DNA from: Scilla litardierei
Taxonomy: Eukaryota; Streptophyta; Magnoliopsida; Asparagales; Asparagaceae
Direction of reading: 5' to 3'
NCBI GenBank assembly: GCA_030789695.1
Contig: CM061132.1
Coordinates: 27,747,858 to 27,811,857 of the forward strand
DNA length: 64,000 bases
Part shown: one piece after another, positions 31,046 through 44,232 of the stretch
Numbering within the stretch: the first letter of the stretch is position 1
How the letters are laid out: every line of letters starts with the position of its first letter
The notes under the pieces: model-generated
Told to the model about the DNA's origin: nothing
The model's database searches: none
What the model saw: the letters and a program-made list of their open reading frames with translations, nothing else
Translations under genes and position numbers: made by a program

Positions 31046-33413
31046 TGTTGAATCCTTGGGCCGGCATTCGAGGGAAGAGTCATGTTATTGCCAATACGCC
31101 CACCAAGATACTCTTCGAGTCCACCAAGATATTCTCTGAGCCCACTGAGCCTTCAGAGCCCATTATTGTAGCCAAGCACCGACCCAGTCAATACCCACGC
31201 CTCATTTGCGCCCGTTGAGCTTCTGTAGCTCAAGGAGGTAATCGACAACGGCTCATAATTGGCGGGAGGCATGGACGACTGTTACCCATATTGATGAAGG
31301 AGGATCTTGCCACCATAATTAGGGACCGTTCAGTCTCCAAACATCACTTGAAAGACTTCGAAGTCTATAAATACTAAAAGAACAATCAGAAGAAGGGATC
31401 CCCGAGGTACGAAAGATATATTACTTTCCTATTTTGCTTTCCACTTTAGAATTCTTCCTCTAAATAGCTTGTAATGACTGATTCGAGGCGAACCTTCGTG
31501 TGTCGATCTCGATAGCCCCTAGCCTTCAACTTAAGTTCCCATTCTAACTTAAGCATCGGAGGAGATTTGGGTCAGAACCCAGATCTGCCCCTCCTGACAT
31601 TACTTTGAGGTGCAGGTGATCAAAGCTCGACGCAACAGGAGGGTCGAAAGACATCTCTCGACAGTAAACATACAAGGGTCGACCATCCAAAGGGTTGAAC
31701 GGCCATCGTGTTCAACTCTGAGGATGAGTGAGCTTCTGTATAGCATCATTGCCCCTACCATCATCAACCCTGGTTCTACCGATCAAGGGCCCACTCCACC
31801 AGCTGACGAGGCTCCACCTCAACAGAGAAGTCCATGTCAGCCTAGATTCTGTTATCGTCAATTTTGGCTTTAATAATTGGCATCATCTGTAGGATATCAC
31901 CAGTCAACCTCCCGAAGCAACCAAAGCCCAATGTTGACTGGACCCAATTACAATAGATCACTCCTCGCTCTAGTTGAGGAAACATTGAACAAGGGTGTTT
32001 CGAATGAGAATCTAGAAGACCAAGGAGCCACATCCAATGCTCAATTGGTCACTAAGGAACAATTCAATAAGTTCGCTGAGAAGATTGAAAGTAGATTGAC
32101 GGTATTAGCCGCTGATGTTCAACATGACATGAAGCACCCAAGACCCGGAGGATGACGAGCTACTCAAGGAAACCATGGGCCTAATGAGCAAGGACTCGAG
32201 CAACAAGAGATCTTGCAGCCGAATACCATTCCTCCGTCTCAACAGAATGGAGGATGTGGAATAACTGCCCCACCTTTGGGTATAATGGAGGTCCAGGGAC
32301 CTCCAATAATGGGTGAACCACTCACAGTATCTTGGATCAGGGGAGAGATAATCTCATCCAAGGTCGCAATCCAACAAATTTTGCGCTGGCATGAAGAGGA
32401 AGGAGAGGGGAAACAAGCCCCAACCATTCTTTGAGTGCCACTCACCAGTGGTAGGAGGAAAGATGTGCTCCACTCGATCTTCGTTCCAACCGGAGGACTC
32501 CTCTGAATGATAACATCATGCCCCATTTCTCCCCAAATTCAAGATCACAGCCTTATAGATGTATGACGGCACTGGAGACCAATGGGAGCATGTCTACAGA
32601 TATCACAACATGACGGAGCTTCACGGGGCTAATGAGCCATACCTCTGTCTAGCCTTCCAAACCACGCTTACAAAGTTAATGGATGGCTGGTCTAATAGTT
32701 GCCTGATAATAGCATCGGGTCATTCAGCTATTTGTCTGACCTTTTTTGCAGGCAGTTTGTTGCTGGGAGACGCCTGAAGCACAAATCGTCTTATCCTTCA
32801 CTCTGAAGCAAGGTGTGAGAGATCAATTCGCGACTTCATCAAACGTTTAAATGAAGAAATACTAAGCTTGAGGACATTCCGGACTCTACTATCATCGGAG
32901 CCCTTACCCAAGTAGTCAGAAATAAGCACCTGCTGAGGTCCTTGCATGAATTCCTGCTGAGCAATCTCGAGGATCTGTTCAGTACGACGGATCGATTCAT
33001 GACCTTGGAGAAAGCACTCGTCGCTACAAAGAACGACACTCCTAAGCATCGAGAAGAAGTAAAGTGCGATACAAGACCCCGAGGGAACTCCTGACAAGAA
33101 CCTCGAGATCAGTGACAGTGAGACAAGAGTCCCCAAAGCAAGGAGCATCCTGCTAAAGATACTTACGTTAGGTCGAATGCTCCTAAGGCAGAAGTCCTGG
33201 CATATGCCCAATGAGAAGGACTCATCAACAAACCTGTCAAGAAGAACATGTACGAAAAAGGGATGACCTCAAATTCTGTAGATACCACAATGATCAGGGG
33301 CATGACACTAATGATTACTGGACCCTCAAGAAGTAGATTGACGCACTAGTCAAACGTGGTCATCCAAAGAAACCGGGTGACGAACATCAAAATAAGCAAG
33401 GGATCCCAAAGCC
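31046..33413 (+). mobile_element. Tat-like gypsy element, copy A (5' LTR and gag, truncated)
   Basis: The 830-bp LTR (31046-31875) starts TGTTGAATCC and ends TTTAATA (ACA in the sister copy). A TATA box, TATAAATA, is at 31366-31373, followed by the TTAAGCATCGGAGG phrase of this lineage. Next to the LTR a Tat-type primer-binding site is degraded (ATTGGCATCATCTGTAGGA). Broken gag follows. The element stops abruptly at 33413 (GGGATCCCAAAG) in a microsatellite; the sister copy (47576) continues. Pol and the 3' LTR are absent. Confidence 0.82.
31877..33336 (+). pseudogene. gag: Tat-like gag, copy A, broken
   Basis: Fragments in several frames. The N-terminus is at 31877-32155 (LVTKEQFNKFAEKIESRL, a likely coiled region). 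The gag core entry is at ~32559-32777 (MYDGTGDQWEHVYRYHNMTE, then LCLAFQTTL...DGWSN). A region around 32800-33200 corresponds to SIRDFIKRLNEEI-type sequence. The end holds CRYHNDQGHDTNDYW at ~33270-33315, where a zinc-knuckle-like C-x2-H-x4-H remains, with an internal stop (LKK-stop-IDALVKRG). Stops and frame changes make it non-functional. Confidence 0.7.
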
Positions 33414-33432
33414 AATGTATGTATGTGTGTGT

Positions 33433-33470
<38 letters not shown>
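33414..33470. repeat. (TG)n/(TA)n microsatellite
   Basis: It joins the broken end of Tat copy A to MITE C copy 3. Confidence 0.92.
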
Positions 33471-33474
<4 letters not shown>

Positions 33475-33824
33475 ATCTTCGGGTGCGAAAAAACCTATGC
33501 GAAAACATTTTTTTATTTTTTTGAAATTTTTTTCAAATTTTTTTATGTTTAATCGATACATATATACCCCAGGGAAAATAATGGGTGAACCCGTTGGGGA
33601 TTAGAGCACACATCCACCAGTTACAAATTTAATGGTCTCAAGACGTACGAATTTGTTGAAATGCCTTGATCGAAGGCCAAATGACATTATTCCTCAACCA
33701 TTATTTTTTGAGGAGATTATAACAACATATAATGAAGGTGGAAGAAAGAATTTTTGAAATTTTTTTCAAAAAATAGATAAAAACATTTTCGCACCGTGCG
33801 AAATGTTCTCATTTGAAGATTTAC
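33471..33824 (-). mobile_element. MITE family C, copy 3 (inverted)
   Basis: It reads GGCAATCTTCGGGTGCGAA at the left and TTTCGCACCGTGCGAAATG...GAAGATTTA at the right, the reverse orientation of copies 1 and 2. Confidence 0.8.
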
Positions 33825-33837
33825 ACACACACACACA

Positions 33838-34005
33838 TATAAGAACAATGGGTATCATATGACAATGGAGGCTTAGCCTCATATATGAAGACACAAAAAA
33901 TGGGTGGTACAACAAGTACATGCCCATGTGGGGCTTGTACTTCCCCACTTTTGTGTCTTGTTATATAGGCTAATCCTCCAGTGTCATATGATACCCATTA
34001 TTCAT
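33838..34005. mobile_element. MITE family A, copy 2
   Basis: The same ends and core as copy 1 (ATGGGTATCATATGACAATG ... ATATGATACCCATTATTC). It marks the start of the second copy of the duplicated block. Confidence 0.75.
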
Positions 34006-34392
34006 GCGTGCACGTGCACACACACACTGACTAGGATCCATTCGGATGGATGAAAGATGTAGATCCATCCAAGTCAAATTTAAAATTAGACAACATAAAT
34101 AGAAAATCTGTTCCATCGGATGTGATCTAACATGTCAAATCTACCTCCAAACAAAATTTCAACTAATTTGGACATATTTTTCCCATGTATCAAGTGGTTG
34201 CAAAATCAATGTTTTAGAATAGTTATAAAATCATTTAATTTTGCAACCACTTGATGCATAGGAAAAACATGTACAAATTAGTTGAAATTTTGTTTGGAGG
34301 TAGTTTAGATATGGTAGATCACATCGGATGGAATGGATTATCTATTTAGGTTGTCAAATTTTAAATTTGACTTGGATGGATCCGCATGTTTG

Positions 34393-36983
34393 TGTTGGTC
34401 TTTGTAGGACCCTTAGGTCACTTTTCTGTGCTCGTCCTAAGTCGGACGGACTACAGAAGCAGAAGAAAAGCAGTAGAAATAAGAATTCGGTAAACAATTT
34501 AATGAAGCCCTAAGGAAACTAGACCATTGAGCCATGATCTATGCCAACTTGAGGTGGATCTGACCACCCCAAAAAGGATCTAAGCTACTGCGACATAATT
34601 AAAAGAAATCTTCTAAAATACATACCCGGAACCTTGAATTGGTGCAAGCAAGGTGTACCACACCACCTTCCGCTCCTCGAAGCTAAGCCATCGTGGGCCC
34701 TCAAACCGATCCTCGAATTGCTCTGCGTCCTGAGGTAAACAATCCCCTTGTCACCGAGCCAATCATGCGACGAAGAAAGTTTCACCTAAGTGTGATCCTT
34801 CACAAGACTTCGGATCGGATCCGAACCCCTTCGTGGCTTTGCTAGATCCCTTAAGGAGCAAGGCAGAAATTTAGGAAGAAGAGAATATTAATTTTAAGCT
34901 TAGATCCGAGCGTGCTCCAACATTTTTGGGAGCTGCTCAGATCTAGAGCTTGGGACGAGTTTAGAGGAGGGGAGAAAACCCCTATTTATATAGGCGGCTG
35001 ACCCCTCCCCTTTACTCCACTTTCAATGTGGGACTAAACTTTTGGAGTTTAATAATTGAAGTTAGTTTGCCTGTCATAAAGGCCAAACTTCCATGAATTT
35101 TATCTCCCTCACCGTTGAGCTTCACATTTGATACAACCTATCAAATCGAAGGGCGCTGAACGTTGAACGAGTAGGAAAAAATGGTGAGTCAATCGGAGTC
35201 CATTTGACCCCTCAGACGTCAGTCCAAAAAGTTCCCAAAATATGTGTTTCAACAAGAACACAGCCGTCGCTATTTACTGGGCACGAAGCCCTAGCATTGG
35301 GGCCCACAACGTGGGCCCCACGCGCACACTACAGGCTACCTGGCACCCTGGGCGCCCTGCAGGGCGTGTCAGGCACCCTGCGGGCGCAAATCAAGGGGAG
35401 CCAACTGGCGCCACTTTTCCATTTGGGCTGCGGGCGCGTTCCAAGAGCACGCCCTACAGGGCGCGTCAGGCGCCCTGTGGGTGCAAATCAAGGGGTTCAA
35501 GCAGGCGCCCCTTTTCCATTTAGGGCAGAGGGCACCTCATTTAGGCGCCCCCTTTTTGGGCGCCTACTTCTGAACGGCCTGGCCATTTGGCCAGGCCCAA
35601 AAGCCAGCCAACCCTTTTTTCTTAAAAAATTGCTTTAATCATATCAAAGCATTCGAGCTTTTATCTTTTGGGCTGCCTTTTTGGGCCTTCTATTTAAACA
35701 CCTTTAAATTGACTTATTGGGCTCATTTCAACGCCGTTTTTGACGTGGTTTGAACTTGTGCTTAGACCGGGATGATCCCGTCTTACAAGTAACCTTTTCC
35801 TTGCGTTTAGTGTATTAAATATTGTCGTAAAAAATTTACGACACATTTAATTCAGTTTGTATCATATGCAGAATAGTCTCTATCTAAGCTTAAAATATCA
35901 TTTGCATCAAATGCATTTTTCTATCCCTTACATCAAATGCACATTCTCCCTAATGTTTCTACCTATTACTAGACGAAGGTCGCACTCTGTGTGAGGCCCT
36001 ACAGCCTGACCCTTCTACAGGTGAGGCTCGAAGCCCCAGACGGTAGTGATCATGAGCAGCAGGTGCTGTCCCTGTTTCAGTATCATACTTATGTGGTTAA
36101 CTCATTGACATGAGTGTTGTCGGGACCACCCTGACTGTGTCCGTAATGAATTCTGCAGTTTTAGTCTCTTCGTCAAAACTATGTCGTTTTATTCAAGCCT
36201 AGGGTACGGTCAAACTGTCAACCCCAATAGCTCGAAACCGGTTAGTCTCCATCGATCTTTAGTCAAATAATGTTGGACATCTTTCAACATACTCTGGCCA
36301 GAGTTTTCACTAAAGACCGAACTAACACTACGACACTAACTCCAATTGACAAGGGAGAGACGTATCGTATCTTGGTCATTACTCTCCTCGCACGTTTCAA
36401 ATGTCATCCAACCAAAGACCTTTCGACAGGCCTAGCCTCGAAGCTAGGTCAGAGATCTAAGTGACACCATTCACGTACAGGTTCGTACAATGATATCAAG
36501 TCAAATACCAACTTGCCTATCATCACTAAGAGTTATGACTGACAGATTTGGTCAATCATAACCATATGATAACTCTTGTTGGGTCGTTCAGTGAACTCAT
36601 TATCCAATGAGCACCTGTGTCTCGTCTCCGACTTTGCCAAGTCGAACGACCATGAGATCATTGTCACCACTACACGGTAAAGACAATGACACAATGGTCT
36701 ATCTGATATTTCGATATCCTTTTCTCGAAACACCTACGACCACGAACATTTCTTGACTTATGCTACAGACTGTCAAGCACTTCTAAATGATTGAGATCCT
36801 TATCTCAATACACCTTTGACCTTGCATTAAGTCTCATGACTATACCTAAGTTAATTTATAGTGACAACTACATTGTGATTTAACTTAGATAAATTCTTAC
36901 CATACAGCTTACTATAATTTTGAACAAGATGTTTGTACAATTACACAGAGATAAATTGCCTCGAGGGTATACATCTTCCAATA
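34393..36983 (-). repeat. copia-2 3' LTR (2591 bp)
   Basis: Contains CCCCTATTTATATAGGCGG (a TATA region on the minus strand, ~34980-34998) and a GC-rich segment at 35290-35620 in which a GGGCGC-rich unit is repeated. The other LTR lacks part of that repeat, which accounts for most of the length difference. Confidence 0.85.
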
Positions 36984-37029
36984 TCTCCTACTTGCACTCA
37001 TGCCCATTATCCCAGTATCTCATACCTCA

Positions 37030-37092
37030 TTTACACATAAGTCTTTCCAGACTTCGCGTAGTTGAGCCTTCGTGAGTGGATCTGCTAAAACA
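37030..37092 (-). pseudogene. copia-2 RNaseH C-terminal relic
   Basis: The minus strand reads LADPLTKAQLREVWKDLCV directly before the 3' LTR. This matches the conserved ADPLTK box that closes copia RNaseH. It fixes the orientation and shows that the element once had a pol gene. Confidence 0.72.
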
Positions 37093-37889
37093 TCTATTGT
37101 ATAGACTTAAAGGTTTTTCTATGTTTATTTTAGACCATACATTTGAATCTCATCCAAACAATTCTCTTGGTCCCTCAGAATCCATAAAATTTAATTTTCA
37201 TGGATCTCATCCAGCCCATCGTACTTTAGGATAATAATTTAAAATAAGTTACTGCTCATTTTAGACGGTTCATATTCATTTCCGATAAAGTGTCAACCTC
37301 TTTGACTATTTTGTCAAAACATATGTCCTGCCTCTTGATGCCTCACATGTATTTTATTCACTCCCACTGACCTTGAAAACTCTCTAGCCAATTCATATAA
37401 GTTCGTTCTTCTAAATCATATTTATAAAACGAACTATAAATGAATGCTCCAGTTTTCATGGTCATCATGAGCATTTACATCGAGTTCGGTCCGAGCAGAT
37501 CTGTACAAATCTGTTGGTGAGATAGTTTCATCATAATCTGTTTATATGAGTTAGGATGAAAACCGTTCTCAGCCAATACAAGTTGTACTTCACTACTTTC
37601 TTTCTGCACCTATCTTCTAACTTGAAGATTTACTTGCAGACAATTAGAAACATTTTCATTGGGGCACATAAACTAAAGTCCATACTTTATATTACGTGCA
37701 TGTGCCTTTTCTGACTGCATCAAGTTATAAATCAGAGTCCCTACTCTGAATTTCATCCTGGAAGTTGCTAGGCCATCATCAACTATGATGTCTAACTCGA
37801 CTCTTCGTCTTACGAGACTCGAGTAAGCCTTTACCTTCCTAACGATTGATTTAACGAATATCTAATTGATAAGGTCCTCATAGAACCTT

Positions 37890-38010
37890 TATCAAAACCT
37901 AGGCATTACTATCTGTGACGTTAACCCAGAGGGAGGATTGTAACTCTGAGTCACTTGTCATGTATCGCACCATGTCTAACAAAGTGTGATTCATATTTTC
38001 TAACACACTG
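37890..38010 (-). pseudogene. copia-2 integrase-end relic
   Basis: On the minus strand LENMNHTLLDMVRYMTSDSE and LQSSLWVNVT correspond to the integrase-end region (typically '...LLDMVRSM...LP.SFWG.A...'). Stops follow. It lies upstream of the RNaseH relic in the copia order. Confidence 0.55.
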
Positions 38011-40151
38011 ATGTGTTTAAGAGACTTGACCTGAGAGAAAATCACATTTTCTTTTTAATTTACGCAAGATTTATACAGCTAAGTATTTGACTTTTCGATC
38101 TAATCGAATCATTTCAAATATTTCTGTCATTTTGTTCTCTATTTTATCAAACTTGTGTTTCATCAAGAACATGTGTCTCAATAGAATAAGAACAACTTAT
38201 CCTGGTTAACTTAGACTTGAGTCCGGGTACATTAGTATGTATAAGACTGCGAGTTCAATAACTCGCTCTCCCATTATCTTACAGAAGGAGTTTCGACCAT
38301 CATACCTTTGAGAATAAAATTCACAAGTGTCCGTAGACTTCATAATACGAGAGGTCAGACCCCTCTTTATGTAACTTGTGAAGCTTTGTCTCTTTGATAC
38401 TGCCTAGTCTATTTTTTCCATATAAGTTTATTACTGTCTTGCATATTCATATATTAACATTTAATATATTTTCGTTATACATATTACTCATTACTTCAGA
38501 AGCAATGTGACGACATTCGCCAAAATGTGTTTTCCTTTTGTATAACAATTCTTCTGAAATCGTGACATCAAATATGTCACATATTCAGTTCCTCATACTT
38601 TTGTCTTTACTAATGATAAATAAAACTATCTTTCTTAATTGACTTTCCTCAGTGCCTTCTTCCTTATCTAAATCTCATTTAGATATTATATGACCCAACA
38701 AAAATAAGTAGCCATGCAAGCATCTCATGTAGCCAAACGCATGAGCTTTGCAACCTTGAGTGTAGCTCAACAAGTTGCTCGTCTCAAGATCCGGTTGGGA
38801 TACATAGTCTTGCACCGCTCATGCACTCAACTTCGAATCAAACAGTTTGGTCGAAGTTTCGAACTTTGCGGATCGAAACCGTTTTCCATACAACCTTGAG
38901 TTGACTCAACAAATTGTATGAAGAAACATGCTTTTGAACATCAATATGTTCCAGCTGACCCATATAGAGGATAGTGACATGTAGCGTGCATTTTGTTGTT
39001 GGACTCAGAACTTAATGAAATCATATTCCTTAAGTCTGTCCTTAAGAAGGTCATTTTAATGTCAATAAGTATATAATATAGTTTATCAATTAGAATTAGA
39101 TTTTCCATTAACCAATCATTTGGACCAGTTAACTTATTCTCTTAGAATATTATGTTTTTGAATCCATCGGTAAACATAGACTTACCCTAGTTTAGCATAA
39201 GTACAATATTAAATATAGATAGAATGGCTTTTATCAATCTTTATCCTCCCACTATTTTTGCGATCATTTTAAGCCAATCAGTGAACGATTTAATTAAATT
39301 AAATTAATGCGAAAGAGATCCAACCACCCCGAGTCTTACAACCTTGTGTGTAGCTCAACAAATTGCTTGACTCTGCGACCAGCAGATGACTCTTCATCAA
39401 TCATATTATATATGACTCTCTTATCGGTTTTTACCCCTAGCCATTTATGATCATGAGTGTCTCTCATCCAAATCATAATGACTAGTCTAGTCGGGCCCTT
39501 GTTTTCGTGTCTAGCCTAACTTACGCCGGCGCTCGGTGTATTCATGACACGACGGTTTGAGTTAAGTCTAGACTACATCTCATGTATTAAGAAGTTGGTT
39601 TCCATAAAGTGTCTATGACATAGCTTGAGTGTATCTCAACAACCAGATCAAAGAACCTATAGTTGCCAACCTATAAAATAAGGAGGGCTATGGCTAATCT
39701 TGAAAAAGATTGTTAACATATTAGACTTAGGTATAATCTAGGGTGTCATATAATCATGATTCGCGTCATTGCGGACCAGCGGAACACAGCCAGAGAATTG
39801 ACTAAGGCAGGATCACTTATCCCATAGACTAGCCAGGGTGATCCAACAAACTTAGCCAAGCACATTGACCAGATCATGGTCCATTGAATGAAACTTTTTC
39901 ACTTTTATTTGCGTGCCATAGACTAAAAGGCTTTTATTAACAATTAATTATTCCTATCAACTAGTTGAATCCTTAAAATTCAAAATTTTAGGATTTGTTA
40001 ATAACTTTTATTAAGTCCTTATCAACTATACGGTTCATTTGTTCAACGTGCTATCCTAATCATTATTAGAATTTTAACAAATTCAATAACAGCACATTAA
40101 AGTGTAGCCTTTTAATGAAAATTATTATGATAATGATTAAAATAATAATCG
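38011..40151 (-). other. Decayed internal region of copia-2
   Basis: AT-rich, stop-dense sequence without a recognisable domain. A repeated TTGAGT-GTAGCTCAACAA phrase occurs at ~38755, ~38895 and ~39350. No RNA gene or ORF can be supported. Confidence 0.5.
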
Positions 40152-40371
40152 TGTTAGAAGGTAATTGGACTCAAGAGAAAATAGAGATAGAGTTTCTTAG
40201 AAATGGAATAAGCAACCATAGCCATAGGCCATGGTTCTCTATATATTAAGAGTAGAGAAGGGAGATGAAGGGCCTCAAGGAGACCAAGGGTCCCCATCAC
40301 TCATAATAATGGGGACTAATGAGAGTGGGTAATGAAGGAGGGGAGGCCAAAGGCCTCCCTTATTCATAACA
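40152..40371 (-). repeat. copia-3 3' LTR
   Basis: 220 bp. It contains a TATA-like CTATATATTAAG region (plus ~40230-40250) and a GGGGAGGCCAAAGGCCTCCC palindrome near its outer end. Confidence 0.94.
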
Positions 40372-40559
40372 CTCCCCCTTACCCATTCATCACTTTGGTC
40401 TCAGTATTTGAGGCAAAGAGGGGTGGATACTTCTGGATCCAGAGTAAGTGTGTTTGCCTCGTTAAAACCTTAGCTGTGGAAAACCCAGTGGGAAAAAACC
40501 CAACAGCTTAAGGGAAAAGAGTGCAACCCACGGGTTACTCCCCCTGATCCGTACAAGCT

Positions 40560-43500
40560 TCAGGCTTGCAGGTCTTTCAATTGTCGCATACCAATGTTCT
40601 TTACAAGTTTTACAAAAGTACATTTGGGCAAAGACTTAGTGAAAAGATCAGCTAAGTTGTTGCAGGACTGTATCTGCTGAACTTCGATCTGCTTGTCCTC
40701 CTTTAGCTCATGTGTCCAGAAAAACTTGGGAGATATGTGCTTCGTCCTGTCGCCCTTGATGTAGCCTTTTTGAAGTTGAGCAATGCATGCAGCGTTATCT
40801 TCAAACAGAACGGTAGGCTCCAAATCACCGGTCTTCAGGCCAGTAGATTGAAGAATGTGTTGGACGACGGATCGTAGCCAATAACACTCTCTGCTTGCTT
40901 CGTGGATCGCAATGAGCTCTGAATGGTTGGATGATGTAGTTGTTGTGGTTTGCTTCACCGATCTCCAGGAGATAGCAGTACCTCCGTAGGTAAAAACAAA
41001 ACCTGTTTGGGATTTTGCCGTGTGCGGATCAGAGAGATAACCTGCATCAGCATAACCAAACAATTTGGGGGAGGCACCTCTCTGGTAGTAAAGTCCAAGA
41101 TCAATGGAACCCTGAAGGTATCGCAGAAGATGCTTTACTCTGTTCCAGTGGCGCTTTGTGGGCGCTGCACTGTGTCTGGCTAGAAGATTAACTGTAAACG
41201 CTATATCGGGACGCGTACAGTTAGCCAGATATAGAAGTGCTCCAATGGCACTGAGGTAGGGTACTTCAGGACCCAGTATCTCCTCCCCCTCTTCCAGGGG
41301 CCGGAAGGGGTCCTTATGTACATCTAGTGATCTTACGACCATAGGAGTACCTAAAGGATGACATTTATCCATATGAAACTTGTGTAGAAGTTTCTTTGTA
41401 TAATTAGATTGGTGTAATAGGATTCCACCTCTTAGGTGTTCTATCTGTAAGCCAAGACAATACTTTGTTTTGCCTAGGTCTTTCATTTCAAAAGTATGTT
41501 TAAGGCTTTCAGATATCTCTTTGATCTCTACAGGAGATCCTATGAGATTTAAGTCATCTACATATACAGCTATGATGACGAATCCTGTTCCCGTTCTTTT
41601 GATAAAGATACACGGGCAGACTTCGTTATTCGTGAATCCTTGCTGTGCAAGGAAATCACTAAGTCTGTTATACCACATCTTTCCCGATTGTTTTAGACCA
41701 TATAATGATCTATGTAGCCTTACAGAGAATACGTCCCGAGGTATCTCTTTCATCTCTGGGGGTAGATTAAACCCATCAGGAAGTCTCATGTAGATATTTT
41801 TATCTATATCGCCATATAGATATGCAGTCACAACGTCCATGAGCTGCATTTCTAGGCTTTCCAGAGAAGTTAGGCTTATTAAAAATCGGAATGTGATCGA
41901 ATCCATGACCGGAGAATACGTATCTTCATAATCAATCCCCGGTCTTTGGGAAAATCCCTGGGCTACAAGGCGTGCCTTATAGCGAACGATCACATTATTT
42001 TCATCTCTTTTTCTTATGAAAACCCACTTATATCCCACAGGCTTTACACCTACTGGTGTTTGGACTACTGGTCCAAAGACTTTGCGTTTCAAGAGTGAGT
42101 CCAGCTCTACGCTTATTGCCTCGTCCCACTTTGGCCAATCATCTCGGCGTTTACATTCCGCCAGAGATCGTGGTTCGACGTCATCGTCATATTCAGTGAC
42201 GTGAACGGCAATATCGAATGCAAAATCGTCGTCGACGACTATGCTATTTCTGTCCAGTACTTCTCCAGTACGTACAAAATTTAATGATGTTTCTTCTATT
42301 GTTTCCTCTGCTGGGGAAATCAGGAGGGGAGAAGTAGCTGGTCTGAGCTCAGCATCCTGTGGAGGGATAATCTTAGTATCACCAGGAGTCTTCCTCTTTC
42401 GAGGAACTTTATCTTTTGAACCTGGTGGGCGTCCTCTTTTCATTTGAGGTACAGCCAAATCTGCTACCGGTGGGTTGCATCCATCTATGGGGATGTCAAC
42501 CCTAGCTGGCGTATTGGCAGCAGGGACGTGTGATCGGACAATCTTCTGGTTGTCCGTGAATTTATCCGGCAAAAGATGTACTGTATTCTGGATGTGAAGG
42601 ATCTTCAGGATCTCATCTTCACACAGATTAGTACGCGGATCATATAGGGACAAAGACTTCTGGTCCCAACTAATGGTCTCAGAAGCTTATGGCTTCTTAG
42701 ACTGTGTGCCCAGTTTAGGAAAAATTTTCTCATTAAATTCACAGTCAGCAAAACGTGCCTTGAATGCGTCACCCGTCAGGGGTTCAAGGTATCTTATAAT
42801 AGAGGGCGAATCAAACCCAATATATATACCTAGACGACGCTGAGGACCCATTTTGGTCCTCTGAGGTGGTGCTATTGGGACATATACCGCACAACCAAAC
42901 ACTCTCAAATGAGAGATATCCGGAGGTGCGCCATATGCTAGTTGCATCGGGGATAAAGTATGACCTCCAGAGGGTCTTATCCTAATAAGTGATGCGGCAT
43001 GTAAAATAGCATGCCCCCAAGCATCCACAGGCAACTGGGATTGCATAAGCAATGGACGTGCAATCCATTGGAGTCTCTTTATAAGGGACTCAGCTAATCC
43101 GTTTTGGGTGTGAACATGTGCTACCGGATGTTCAACTTCAATACCCGTTGCCCGGCAATAGTCTTCGAAGACTTGTGAAGTAAATTCTCCCGCATTATCA
43201 AGACGTAGTTTCTTGATATGGTTATCGGGGAAATGAGCACGCAACCTTATTATTTGTGCCAATAGTTTTGGGAAAGCTAGGTTGCGGGTGGACAAGAGGC
43301 ACACATAAGACCATTTGGTTGATGCATCAATCAGTACCATGAAGTACCGAAATGGGCCACTTGCGGGGTAAATAGGCCCGCAAATGTCACCATGAATTCT
43401 CTCAAGGAAGCCAGGAGACTCTAATCCCACTTTCAGGAGGGATGGTCTCGTTATTAGTTTTCCCTTAAAACAAGGGAGACATGGAAATTCACCCCTTTGA

Positions 43501-44030
43501 AGAATCTTCAGGTTCTTCAATTTGTGTCCACGGGATTCAGAGATGATGCGTCACATCATTGCTGTTCCAGGGTGACCAAGTCTATTGTGCCAGAGTTCGA
43601 ACTCTGGTAAGGATTGGCACGTCTGATGCTCAGTCATATTGGCTTCTATTGGTTGAATGTATGTTTGGTAGAGACCCGACGGGAGTCCCTTGAATCGTTC
43701 GCAGATGATCTTCCGGTCATCTTTCTGACGAGTTACATACAGATATTCAACCGTATTTTCATCTCTGGTTTCTAAGTGATATCCGTTTAAACGGAAATCT
43801 TTGAAACTTACGAGATTCCTATTTGATTTAGGAGAGAATAATGCATTTTTTATTTGAAGTCTTGTGTTATTTGGGAGCAATATAATTGCTTCACCAGATC
43901 CTTCGATTATTTGGGACAGTCCTGAAATTGTGATAACAGGACCGTCATATTTATTTACGCTATTAAAATAGCAATGATCGCGAAGGATTGTGTGCGTTGA
44001 GGCACTGTCCACTAGGCACTCAGACATCAT
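40560..44030 (-). pseudogene. pol: copia-3 pol: protease-integrase-RT-RNaseH, two in-frame stops
   Basis: The polyprotein cuts itself, integrates cDNA and copies RNA. The frame starts MMSECLVDSASTHTIL (protease active site DSAS, 44030 downwards) and continues through WHNRLGHPGTAMM. A TGA at 43551-43553 follows, probably from a CGA codon, after which RIISESRGHK resumes. Integrase D, D, E residues are visible in HGDICGP, LRLDNAGEF and NGLAES. A TAA at 42687-42689 separates SKKP from ASETISWDQK. RT has KVFGPVVQTPVGVKPVGYKW and the catalytic YVDDLNLIG. RNaseH has HSELIAIHEA, EDNAACI and DRTKHIS and ends RQLKDLQA. All three pieces share one frame. No gag or zinc knuckle precedes the protease, so the start at 44030 is the first ATG pair in the frame. 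Damage is minimal compared with copia-1. Confidence 0.9.
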
Positions 44031-44219
44031 CTCTAGATCGATGATCTAGGGACGACCGTAGAGGAAAAAGAAATCCGTGGAAATAAAAATCCTAGCTTCC
44101 GAAAACGTCGAGAATGCCGCAACGCTCCAACGAATCGCAGCAGCAACCAAAGATTCCTAGCGCGTAGGGGATCAATTTGGTGGGGATTTCTGGATTGGAT
44201 TTGTGCTCAAGGAAGAACA

Positions 44220-44232
44220 CGTGCTGATAACG
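44220..44232 (-). other. copia-3 primer-binding site (CGTTATCAGCACG)
   Basis: Identical 13-mer to copia-1, again directly beside the 5' LTR. It is complementary to the tRNA-Ile(IAU) anticodon arm with C opposite the wobble base. Confidence 0.6.

Noticed and set aside
35204..35638. 144-residue open frame
   Set aside because: Lies in the GC-rich repeated part of the copia-2 LTR; its counterpart in the other LTR (45860-46126) is shortened. No conservation of reading frame.
36270..36733. Small ORFs repeated at 46826-47286
   Set aside because: Positions correspond between the two copia-2 LTRs; LTR duplicates, not a gene pair.
38714..38899. Small host gene in the copia-2 interior
   Set aside because: 61 codons without homology features inside a decayed element; a TTGAG-GTAGCTCAACAA phrase recurs nearby, indicating repeat.
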